This document shows, in pieces, positions 1 to 6,641 of a DNA stretch of 13,352 bases. The translations under genes and the position numbers were made by a program. Within the stretch, counting starts at the first letter, position 1; each line of letters starts with the position of its first letter. The DNA is from CAUZSM01 sp963582685 (GTDB taxonomy: Archaea > Thermoplasmatota > Poseidoniia > Poseidoniales > Thalassarchaeaceae): contig CAUZSM010000042.1 in the NCBI GenBank assembly GCA_963582685.1, forward strand, positions 1-13,352. Reading direction: 5' to 3'. The notes beneath the pieces were generated by a model. It made no database searches, was not told where the DNA came from, and was given only the letters and a program-made list of their open reading frames with translations.

Positions 1-40
1 TACAGCAGTAGACTCGGTGCTCGACACTTTCCTCGGTTAG
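1..40 (+). CDS. C-terminal end of an upstream gene, probably A-type ATP synthase subunit H (partial)
   Basis: An open frame enters from the left edge in frame 2 and ends at TAG 38-40, leaving the visible tail TAVDSVLDTFLG. It stops 35 nt before atpI. In Methanosarcina-type operons the gene before the I subunit is the small coiled-coil stalk subunit H (AhaH), and a short amphipathic helical tail fits that family. The identification rests mainly on position, because 12 residues are too few to assign a family. The first frame is also open up to 75, but its translation, rich in R and P, does not look like a stalk subunit. Confidence 0.45.
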   Translation, partial: TAVDSVLDTFLG

Positions 41-75
41 ACCAAGAATTACCAACAGAATCAGGAGTTGCGTGA

Positions 76-2493
76 ATGGGTCGCTTGACTACTCAAATGA
101 TGTCGCGACTAACCGCTGCGGGAGCGCTTGCGAATATCGACGATGCGGTCCAATCGCTTGCGGATTTGCAGGCGGTCCACCTTTGCGATTACACGGGTGA
201 CGAGGAAGGCATGAGACTTGGTAAACCCAATGAGGCATCAGAGAAGATTGGCCGTGACTTGAATCGCTACCGCAGTGCATCAACACAACTCGATGTAGAG
301 ATTCCCAAAGTCCCGCTCAAGGCCACTTCAGTTCGCCAACAATTGGATGGAGAGCTGTCGATGGTAGTAGACGAAATCATCAGCGTATCTGATCGCATTG
401 AATCTGTAAACAGCGAGTTATCGTCAATTGAAGAGGAACAAGGCGCTCTTGCACTCTTGGCCCCGTTGGATATTGACCTTGAACTGCTTTCAGGATACGA
501 TAGCCTCACCGCTTTCACAGGCACCGTCAAGGATGCCGCAGCCGCCAAATCATCAGCTGGTGAAGGTATTGCCTTCGTCGTTGGATCCAAGCCTACAGTT
601 GCCGCAGTATTCTGCGAGAACGACGCCGCTGCCGAGGTTCAATCGGCACTGGAGGACGCTGGATTCGTCGCCTCTACCGTACCAGAGGGGGAGGGGCCAA
701 TCGGCGCTCGCCTCTCAGAACTCTCCTCGCAGAGCGAATCGCTGTTCTCTGAGAGGGCGGATTTGCAGGCAAGCCTCGATGCGTTGAGCGCAGAAGACGG
801 TCTTACCTTGCTAGGTGGCATCGAAATGCTGGAGCGGGATATGCAGTTGGCACTCGGTCCGATTCGTGTCGCTACCAGCGAGCACGCTTTCGTCATCGAT
901 GGCTGGGTTGAAACCTCTCGAACCGATGAGATTCGAGAAGTGCTCTCCAAGTCCTGCCTTTACGTTGACATTGAGCAGTTCAAAATCACCCCCGGTGGTG
1001 GTGGGCATGGTCTTCACGACACCGAGGTCCAACTTCCTCCAATCAAGTTCGTTGACCGTAACAAGTCCAAGCCGATGGAACTCATCACCGACCTGATGGG
1101 TCGCCCACGTTACGGCAAGGTCGACCCTACTCTGTTCATTTTCTTCACTTACCCACTATTCTTCGGTCTGATGCTCGGTGACATGGCCTATGGTGCCGCC
1201 ACCATGATGATTGCATTCCTTCTTTACAGGAGCATCGGTCACACTGAGAATGGATTTTTGGCTTCGAAGTTTGTTGCCTACATCGGCTTCTCAGCGGTAA
1301 TCTTTGGCTACCTTTACGGTGAGGTCGCTGGATTCGTAGTCTTGCCTCACGGAATTTGTATCGGTGATGGCTTTGGTAGTCTCGTCACCGCGCACGCGTG
1401 CGAGGCAGCAGGAGGACATTGGGGTTGGGTGGAATCCCATGCGCCGGGTTGGCTTGCTTGGCTCTCAAACCTCTACCCCAATGGTGGCGAGTTCCACTTG
1501 ACGACCAACGATTTGGACATTTTCTCCTTCGTGGGCGTGCATGGACTACCGTTTGGCCTTGAGTTGGCCTACCCATACCACCGAGTCCTGCCTGCAGCAG
1601 AAGGTGGCAATCTGGAGGGCCTTGTTCTTCTCACCATCTACATGGGTGTATTCCACGTGCTGCTCGGACTGTGCATCGGATTCCGTGACATCTGGCTGTA
1701 TGGAGACAGTCACGGCAACGCTGGTCCGATGGTGGCGATATTCGACCGCGGCTCGTGGTTATTGCTCCTATTCGGCGGCTTCATGTTCGCGTATTCCTTC
1801 ATGGTGCTGAGAACGTCTCCAGGTGACCAAAACTACGTTGAATTCCTCTCATCGATGGGGAGTATCGGTTCGGTCCTCATGGCAATCGGTTTGCTGTTCC
1901 TAATCTATGCCGGTTACAAATACCACGGGATGCCGCCAATCATCGCAGCGATGATTGGCCCCATAGAAGGGGTTGGCATCATGTCGAACGTCATCTCATA
2001 CGTGCGTCTATTCGCTGTTGGTGTGGCCGGGGTCAAAATTGCTGAGACCGGCAACGACATGCTGTACGGACACGTTGACTCAGAAGGCCACGCAACTGGC
2101 TTGGTAGGAGTATTGGAGACTCTAGCATATCACGACATCTCTGGTCTGCTGCTGCTACTCCTGTTGCTGCCTGTCATCATTCCTTTCGTGGTAAAATTCG
2201 GTAAGATTCCACTACCGGGCAACATTTCCTTCGGCAAAATGTTCCTTGCTGGCTTCCTACTCTCGGGTATTCTTGGCTACGCCCTCGGCGTCGGCAGTAG
2301 CGTCTTCATGCTGCTAGTATTGCTATTCGGTTGGCTACTAGTGCAAGGTTTCGCCTTGGGCCTCGGTCTGTTGAGTCCCAATATCCACACCACTCGGTTG
2401 CACCTCGTCGAGTGGATGAAGCAGTTCTACGAGGTGGCTGGTGAGAAGTTCTCACCGTTCGGATTCACCGCGGCTGCGGTTGAGGTGGAGTAA
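76..2493 (+). CDS. atpI: A-type ATP synthase subunit I (a-subunit homologue, membrane stator)
   Basis: AtpI is the membrane stator that forms the ion half-channels against the rotor ring and anchors the peripheral stalks. The 805-residue protein has a cytosolic N-half (about 1-340) with two helical coiled-coil stretches near 96-130 and 213-241, then a multi-pass membrane half from about 350. Family hallmarks are FGLMLGDMAYG (363-373), ISYVRLFAVGVAG (640-652) carrying the essential channel arginine R644, and the closing segment IHTTRLHLVEWMKQFYE (770-786). The start is ATG 76, with AGGAG at 63-67. It is longer than the roughly 640-720 residues usual in archaea. The excess lies in a loop at about 421-510 and in two apparent extra membrane helices at about 688-742. 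The GHxxN motif usual in the last helix reads GWLLVQ here (752-757). Confidence 0.96.
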   Translation: MGRLTTQMMSRLTAAGALANIDDAVQSLADLQAVHLCDYTGDEEGMRLGKPNEASEKIGRDLNRYRSASTQLDVEIPKVPLKATSVRQQLDGELSMVVDEIISVSDRIESVNSELSSIEEEQGALALLAPLDIDLELLSGYDSLTAFTGTVKDAAAAKSSAGEGIAFVVGSKPTVAAVFCENDAAAEVQSALEDAGFVASTVPEGEGPIGARLSELSSQSESLFSERADLQASLDALSAEDGLTLLGGIEMLERDMQLALGPIRVATSEHAFVIDGWVETSRTDEIREVLSKSCLYVDIEQFKITPGGGGHGLHDTEVQLPPIKFVDRNKSKPMELITDLMGRPRYGKVDPTLFIFFTYPLFFGLMLGDMAYGAATMMIAFLLYRSIGHTENGFLASKFVAYIGFSAVIFGYLYGEVAGFVVLPHGICIGDGFGSLVTAHACEAAGGHWGWVESHAPGWLAWLSNLYPNGGEFHLTTNDLDIFSFVGVHGLPFGLELAYPYHRVLPAAEGGNLEGLVLLTIYMGVFHVLLGLCIGFRDIWLYGDSHGNAGPMVAIFDRGSWLLLLFGGFMFAYSFMVLRTSPGDQNYVEFLSSMGSIGSVLMAIGLLFLIYAGYKYHGMPPIIAAMIGPIEGVGIMSNVISYVRLFAVGVAGVKIAETGNDMLYGHVDSEGHATGLVGVLETLAYHDISGLLLLLLLLPVIIPFVVKFGKIPLPGNISFGKMFLAGFLLSGILGYALGVGSSVFMLLVLLFGWLLVQGFALGLGLLSPNIHTTRLHLVEWMKQFYEVAGEKFSPFGFTAAAVEVE

Positions 2494-2525
2494 TCAGGTT
2501 CCAGTGAATATACGTTGGAAAAAAT

Positions 2526-2530
2526 GGAGG
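2526..2530 (+). promoter_or_regulatory. Shine-Dalgarno deciding the atpK start
   Basis: GGAGG at 2526-2530 lies 9 nt before ATG 2540. This favours 2540 over the longer open frame running back into atpI. It also shows that the hydrophobic leader MNKMKWARKG... is really translated. Confidence 0.75.
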
Positions 2531-2539
2531 AATGATAGA

Positions 2540-2860
2540 ATGAATAAGATGAAGTGGGCAAGAAAAGGGCTGCTAATCCTGCTTGTGCTGACCATAATCG
2601 CTGTAGTGGCTGACTCAGCCGCTGCGCAAGAAGGCGCAGATGGAGATAGTGGAGCAAGTACGGAAGCAATGGCGAAGTTGGGCGCAGGCATCGCGCTGGC
2701 TGGCGGTTGTATCGGAACAGGTTTGGGACAGGGACCAATTGGTGCCGCCGCTGTCGGCTGGATTGCCGAAGACGGCTCCAAGTTCGGCCTTGCCTTGCTG
2801 TTCACTGTGCTGCCCGAGACCATCCTTATCTTCGGATTCTTGGCGATGTTCCTATTGTGA
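2540..2860 (+). CDS. atpK: A-type ATP synthase subunit K (rotor-ring proteolipid, c-subunit)
   Basis: AtpK is the proteolipid that oligomerises into the ion-driven rotor ring. The 106-residue product has two parts. Residues 1-30 look like a cleavable signal peptide: basic MNKMKWARKG, a hydrophobic core, then ADSAAAQ. An acidic linker (EGADGDSGAS) follows, then the usual two-helix hairpin. Helix 1 carries GLGQG (61-65, Q64). The loop is IAEDGSKFG, and helix 2 carries LPETILIFG with the ion-binding carboxylate E93. ATG 2540 is chosen for its upstream GGAGG. Without the leader, the mature hairpin is close to the usual c-subunit size of 70-80 residues. The ligand set resembles Na+-binding rings in part (Q64, E93, T94), but F98 sits where Na+ rings usually have Tyr. 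The coupling ion is therefore undecided. Confidence 0.93.
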   Translation: MNKMKWARKGLLILLVLTIIAVVADSAAAQEGADGDSGASTEAMAKLGAGIALAGGCIGTGLGQGPIGAAAVGWIAEDGSKFGLALLFTVLPETILIFGFLAMFLL

Positions 2861-2889
2861 GCATCCTGAGATGAAGATTGATGAGAATA

Positions 2890-2895
2890 GGGAGG
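2890..2895 (+). promoter_or_regulatory. Shine-Dalgarno deciding the atpE start
   Basis: GGGAGG at 2890-2895 is 9 nt before ATG 2905. It supports this start over the in-frame TTG at 2878 and the ATG at 2881, which would add up to nine unconserved residues (MMRIGRRVE) and have no ribosome site. Confidence 0.75.
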
Positions 2896-2904
2896 CGAGT
2901 AGAG

Positions 2905-3468
2905 ATGACATTGAACGCATTAGCAGATGACATCGCCACTGCGGCGAAGAAGGAGGCGAAAGCCGTCGTCAACTCCGCGAAGAAGGAGGCGAAGCGTATC
3001 TTGGCTGAAGCGGAACATGAGGCGCAGTCGGAACGCGACGAGATGATTTCCAAGGCAGAACGTGAGTGCGCTCAAATCAAGACTGAAACCGTCGCTTCGG
3101 CTAGGCAGTCTAACCAGAAATCGATGCTCATTGCGCGCAGAGTCGAACTTGACGGCACCAAGGAAGCGGTGCGAGAGACGGTTGGCTCAGCTAGACTGAA
3201 GAGTCGCGCAACGTTGCTGAAGTCGCTGTTTGAAGATGCGAAGAACACGGCAGATTCGGACATGGTTTTGCGACCAGTCAGCCTCGATCGTGTGGCACTG
3301 GAGCGAGTTGGAAGCAGCTTCGTATTTGGTGACGACGTCGATGGCCTTGGCGGCTTTGTATTGGAGAGTAAAGACGGTTCAGTCGTCTTGGACTACCGTT
3401 TCGATGGTAGGTTGGAGGAGTCGTGGATTGCGGCTCTGCCAAACGTGACATCTGTACTATTTGAGTAG
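2905..3468 (+). CDS. atpE: A-type ATP synthase subunit E (peripheral stalk)
   Basis: AtpE forms the peripheral stalk that links the catalytic head to the membrane stator and resists torque. The product is 187 residues from ATG 2905, the usual length for the family. The N-terminal half (about 5-110) is a highly charged helix with an 11-residue period: AKKEAKAVVNS (14-24), AKKEAKRILAE (25-35), AEHEAQSERDE (36-46). This matches the right-handed hendecad coiled coil known for E/G stalks. The C-terminal part (about 130-187) has the globular, head-binding E fold with GGFVLESKDGSVVLDYRFDG and a final helix. The gene starts 44 nt after atpK and ends 20 nt before atpC. Confidence 0.9.
   Translation: MTLNALADDIATAAKKEAKAVVNSAKKEAKRILAEAEHEAQSERDEMISKAERECAQIKTETVASARQSNQKSMLIARRVELDGTKEAVRETVGSARLKSRATLLKSLFEDAKNTADSDMVLRPVSLDRVALERVGSSFVFGDDVDGLGGFVLESKDGSVVLDYRFDGRLEESWIAALPNVTSVLFE
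2944..2993 (+). repeat. 17-nt direct repeat encoding hendecad units in AtpE
   Basis: GCGAAGAAGGAGGCGAA occurs at 2944-2960 and again, identical, at 2977-2993. The offset is 33 nt, exactly 11 codons, so the repeat keeps the AKKEA(K) unit in coiled-coil register. Each copy also contains AAGGAGG, a strong Shine-Dalgarno-like sequence inside coding DNA. Confidence 0.85.
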
Positions 3469-3476
3469 AGAATAAT

Positions 3477-3480
3477 GGAG
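3477..3480 (+). promoter_or_regulatory. Shine-Dalgarno deciding the atpC start
   Basis: GGAG at 3477-3480 sits 8 nt before ATG 3489. The alternative in-frame GTG at 3480 overlaps the site itself and would have no ribosome-binding sequence, so ATG 3489 is preferred. Confidence 0.7.
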
Positions 3481-3488
3481 TGATAAAT

Positions 3489-4547
3489 ATGGCAACTGTA
3501 TCAGTGGGACAGTCCAATTGGGCCAACGCATCAGCGCGTGGTAAGGCTCGGAAGGCCGGGCTGATTGACTCTACCCGCATGCGCCAGTTGCTACAGCAGT
3601 CTCCTGACGCTATCGCGACCAGCATCGCGGAGTTTGGCTATCGGGAAGAACTCGACAAGTATGCCGACAGGTTGAGCGGCGTCGATTTGGTCGAGGCTGC
3701 ATTGAATCACAACATGGACCGAGACCTGAATCAGGTGCTTTCGTTCTGTCAAGGACACTTGAAGGGACTCGTAGCCATCTATGTGGAGAGATTCACCTAT
3801 CAGAAGGTGAAGACTGCTCTCAGAGCAATCCGCAGTGGTGTTTCGCTGGAAGCGGTTTCTAGTCAGGTACTTCCTGAAGAGAACGAAGCAAATCTCCCTT
3901 GGTTGGAGTTGGTCAGCAACTCGGATAACCTGCAGGAGGCTGCTTCGGCGCTTGCCGGGACCAAGTATGGACTCGCTCTTGCCAATGTGGACGGGAGCGA
4001 CGACTTGATGGCGTACGAGGACGCGCTCGACCGGCATTACTACTCCTCCGCGACCAAGAAGTTCCGTGAAGGTACCACCCGCCATCCTGTGTTGCTGCGT
4101 TACCTGCGCACAGAAATAGACCATCGAAATATAATCAATTTATTCCGCGCTCTCAGACAGGGGATGTCATCCGAAGAGCGCAACGAATTGATGCTTGTTG
4201 GTGGTAAGGCGATTACATCGACATTCCTCCGTCAGGCGGCGGAGGCAGAAAGTGGAGAAGCACTGCTTGAAGTGCTGAGACGAGCGCCCGGTTTCGATGA
4301 CAGTGGCTTTGACGAGGCGTTGATAGAGTCGAATGAGAGAGGAACTCTCGACCCGATTGTGAGCGTGCTCACCAGTCAGCGTCTGAATCTTCTGAATCGG
4401 ATGAATATGCTCAATCCCCTGTCGGCATTCCCGGTGATTTACTACATTGAAAGCAAGGTGCTTGAGGTGCAGAATCTGCGCCTGATTGTGCGAGGGAAGG
4501 CTGCTGGCCTGACCCAAGAGGACATCGAAGCACATCTAGAATATTGA
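3489..4547 (+). CDS. atpC: A-type ATP synthase subunit C (central-stalk funnel, V-type d homologue)
   Basis: AtpC is the funnel-shaped subunit that couples the proteolipid ring to the central shaft. The product is 352 residues from ATG 3489, close to the usual 340-370. It is mostly helical, with the three-fold repeated helical-bundle organisation of the family. Recognisable segments are the FGYREELDKYADRLSG region, the HLKGLVAIYVERFTYQKVKTAL region, and the characteristic YLRTEIDHRNIINLFRALRQG block near the middle. No signal peptide or membrane segment is seen. The C-terminus ends in a helix (VRGKAAGLTQEDIEAHLEY) typical of the family. The gap to atpF is 17 nt, consistent with co-translation. 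Confidence 0.92.
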   Translation: MATVSVGQSNWANASARGKARKAGLIDSTRMRQLLQQSPDAIATSIAEFGYREELDKYADRLSGVDLVEAALNHNMDRDLNQVLSFCQGHLKGLVAIYVERFTYQKVKTALRAIRSGVSLEAVSSQVLPEENEANLPWLELVSNSDNLQEAASALAGTKYGLALANVDGSDDLMAYEDALDRHYYSSATKKFREGTTRHPVLLRYLRTEIDHRNIINLFRALRQGMSSEERNELMLVGGKAITSTFLRQAAEAESGEALLEVLRRAPGFDDSGFDEALIESNERGTLDPIVSVLTSQRLNLLNRMNMLNPLSAFPVIYYIESKVLEVQNLRLIVRGKAAGLTQEDIEAHLEY

Positions 4548-4564
4548 ATAGGAGGTGAAGGCAG

Positions 4565-4864
4565 ATGGAGATAGCAGTAATCGGTAATCCCGAATTCACG
4601 CTCGGCTTCCAACTCGCCGGCATCACCAGCATACACAATCCATCAGATTCGGAGCATACTGAATCCGTCCTTCGTGAGTTGTTAGGCTCAAGCGAGGTCG
4701 GTATTGTAGTAATTGATTCTGATGACATGGCGCAGTTACCAGAGAGACTGCGCCAGCGGCTGTCTGACAGCATTACCCCCACGTTCCTTGGTATTGGCAC
4801 CACCGAGGATACCACCCTGCGGGATTCTATCCGCAAGGCTATCGGAGTGGATCTCTGGAAATAA
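4565..4864 (+). CDS. atpF: A-type ATP synthase subunit F (central-stalk regulatory subunit)
   Basis: AtpF is a small central-stalk subunit that binds the D-subunit shaft. It is known in the family as a regulator or activator of ATP hydrolysis. The 99-residue product is of normal length. It opens with a Rossmann-like strand (MEIAVIGNPEFTLGFQLAGI) and a second strand (VGIVVIDSDD), the hallmark of the F fold. It ends with the helical tail TTLRDSIRKAIGVDLWK, which corresponds to the mobile C-terminal helix. A near-perfect AGGAGGTGA at 4550-4558 precedes ATG 4565, the strongest ribosome site in the operon. The gap to atpA is 24 nt. Confidence 0.9.
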   Translation: MEIAVIGNPEFTLGFQLAGITSIHNPSDSEHTESVLRELLGSSEVGIVVIDSDDMAQLPERLRQRLSDSITPTFLGIGTTEDTTLRDSIRKAIGVDLWK

Positions 4865-4888
4865 TGCCAATGATGAGGAAGTGAAGAA

Positions 4889-6628
4889 ATGAGTGAACAA
4901 GGACAAATTTACCGCATATCTGGACCTGTCGTGACCGCAATAGGAGTCGAAGTTCGAATGTTCGACCTTGTGCGTGTAGGCGATGAGGGACTGATGGGCG
5001 AAGTGATTGAACTGCATGGTGACAAAGCGATTATTCAGGTGTATGAGGACACATCTGGTATTCGACCTGGAGAACCGGTCGTGAATACCGGTAACACGCT
5101 GTCGGTGCAACTGGGGCCGGGTCTGCTGACGCAGATTTACGACGGTATCCAGCGACCGCTGGCGACTCTTGAGGAGAAGATGGGTGTATTCATCACCCGC
5201 GGTGTCGATGCAGACGGACTGGATATGGAAAGGGTCTGGGATTTCGTACCCACGGTAGAGAAGGGAGACAACGTATCAGGCGGTGACGTCATCGGCACTG
5301 TGCAAGAGACCGAGACAATCCTGCACAAAGTCATGGTCCCGCCCGACAAGCAAGGTGAAGTCACCTCAATCGATGGCGGTGAATTTACCGTCACTGACAC
5401 GGTCTGCACACTTTCTGATGGCAGCGAACTGGCGATGATGCAGTTGTGGCCAGTTCGTACTCCTCGACCGTTCATTCGCAAGCACGCGCCGAACATTCCA
5501 CTGATTACCGGTCAGCGCATCCTCGATTTCCTATTCCCGCTGGCTAAGGGTGGCACAGCAGGTATCCCCGGCCCATTCGGCAGTGGAAAAACTGTGACTC
5601 AGCAGGCATTGGCCAAGTGGGCTGACGCGCAGATTGTTGTCTACATCGGCTGCGGAGAGCGCGGCAACGAGATGACTGAGGTGTTGACTGAGTTCCCCGA
5701 ACTCAAGGACCCCCACACCGGCAAGCCGCTGATGGAGCGCACCTGCATGATTGCCAACACGTCGAACATGCCTGTGGCCGCTCGCGAAGCGAGCGTGTAC
5801 ACTGGAATCACTATCGCTGAGTACTACCGAGATATGGGCTACGACGTTGCCCTGATGGCTGACTCAACTTCGCGTTGGGCAGAAGCCATGCGCGAGATTT
5901 CCAGCCGTTTGGAAGAGATGCCCGGTGAGGAAGGATATCCAGCTTACTTGTCGAGTCGCCTTGCCGAGTTCTACGAACGGGCCGGCCGAGTTGAGACGTT
6001 GTCAGGAGACGACGGCTCTGTGTCGGTTATCGGTGCTGTATCGCCACCCGGTGGAGATATTTCTGAGCCGGTCAGCCAAGGTACCCTGCGCATCGTCAAG
6101 GTGTTCTGGGGCCTAGACGCCGGATTGGCGCGTCAGCGTCACTTCCCGTCGATCAACTGGCTACAGTCGTACAGTCTGTACCCGCAATCGCTCGACGCTT
6201 GGTATCGCGATAACATCGCCTCGGACTTCCCCGAAGTGCGGACCGAAATCAGCAGCCTTCTACAGGTCGAATCCGAACTGCAGGAAATCGTACAACTGGT
6301 CGGCTCCGATGCTCTGCCTATTGACCAGCAACTGACTCTTGAGGTAGCGCGAATGATTCGTGAGTATTTCCTACAGCAGAACGCATTCCACCCGGTGGAC
6401 ACCTACTCCACACTCAATTTGCAGTACAGCATGGTGAAAGCGATTCTCACTTTCCAATCTGAGGCCAAGAAGGCTCTTGCCAGCGGCGCCCTACTCGAGG
6501 ACGTTGTGAACGTTCAGTCGCGGACTGACCTGATGCGCGGCCGCTTTGAGGAAGGTTACGACAAGGTTCTAGATGAACTCGTGGCAACGATGTGCTCCGA
6601 GATTCAAAAAGCGGTGGAGGCCGCTTGA
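4889..6628 (+). CDS. atpA: A-type ATP synthase catalytic subunit A
   Basis: AtpA is the catalytic subunit: it makes or hydrolyses ATP in alternation with AtpB in the A3B3 head. The product is 579 residues, the usual length. Motifs in order are the N-terminal beta-barrel (IYRISGPVVTAIG), the non-homologous insert region, the P-loop GPFGSGKTV (228-236, K234/T235), CGERGNEM (255-262) with the catalytic-type Glu257 and Arg258, and Walker B ALMADSTSRW (321-330, D325). The EEMPGEEGYPAYLSSRLAEF block is family-specific. All catalytic residues are present, and the continuous frame leaves no room for an intein, which occurs in some archaeal A subunits. GAGG at 4875-4878 precedes ATG 4889. It lies between atpF and atpB, only 13 nt before the latter. 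Confidence 0.98.
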   Translation: MSEQGQIYRISGPVVTAIGVEVRMFDLVRVGDEGLMGEVIELHGDKAIIQVYEDTSGIRPGEPVVNTGNTLSVQLGPGLLTQIYDGIQRPLATLEEKMGVFITRGVDADGLDMERVWDFVPTVEKGDNVSGGDVIGTVQETETILHKVMVPPDKQGEVTSIDGGEFTVTDTVCTLSDGSELAMMQLWPVRTPRPFIRKHAPNIPLITGQRILDFLFPLAKGGTAGIPGPFGSGKTVTQQALAKWADAQIVVYIGCGERGNEMTEVLTEFPELKDPHTGKPLMERTCMIANTSNMPVAAREASVYTGITIAEYYRDMGYDVALMADSTSRWAEAMREISSRLEEMPGEEGYPAYLSSRLAEFYERAGRVETLSGDDGSVSVIGAVSPPGGDISEPVSQGTLRIVKVFWGLDAGLARQRHFPSINWLQSYSLYPQSLDAWYRDNIASDFPEVRTEISSLLQVESELQEIVQLVGSDALPIDQQLTLEVARMIREYFLQQNAFHPVDTYSTLNLQYSMVKAILTFQSEAKKALASGALLEDVVNVQSRTDLMRGRFEEGYDKVLDELVATMCSEIQKAVEAA

Positions 6629-6634
6629 AGGAGG
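6629..6634 (+). promoter_or_regulatory. Shine-Dalgarno deciding the atpB start
   Basis: AGGAGG at 6629-6634 begins right after the atpA stop codon. It lies 7 nt before ATG 6642, but only 1 nt before the in-frame ATG 6636, which is too close to use. The open frame reaching back to 6573 overlaps atpA and is not needed. Confidence 0.75.
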
Positions 6635-6641
6635 GATGAAT

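Noticed and set aside
3591..4124. A 177-codon open frame on the - strand inside atpC
   Set aside because: It is antisense to well-conserved AtpC sequence, has no ribosome site and has no family resemblance.
4889..6628. Possible intein in atpA, as occurs in some archaeal A subunits
   Set aside because: The P-loop region is contiguous and the protein is the standard 579 residues, with no splicing motifs.
6573..6641. Extended atpB start overlapping the end of atpA
   Set aside because: The added residues are the atpA 3' end in another frame and are not B-subunit-like. AGGAGG at 6629-6634 serves ATG 6642.
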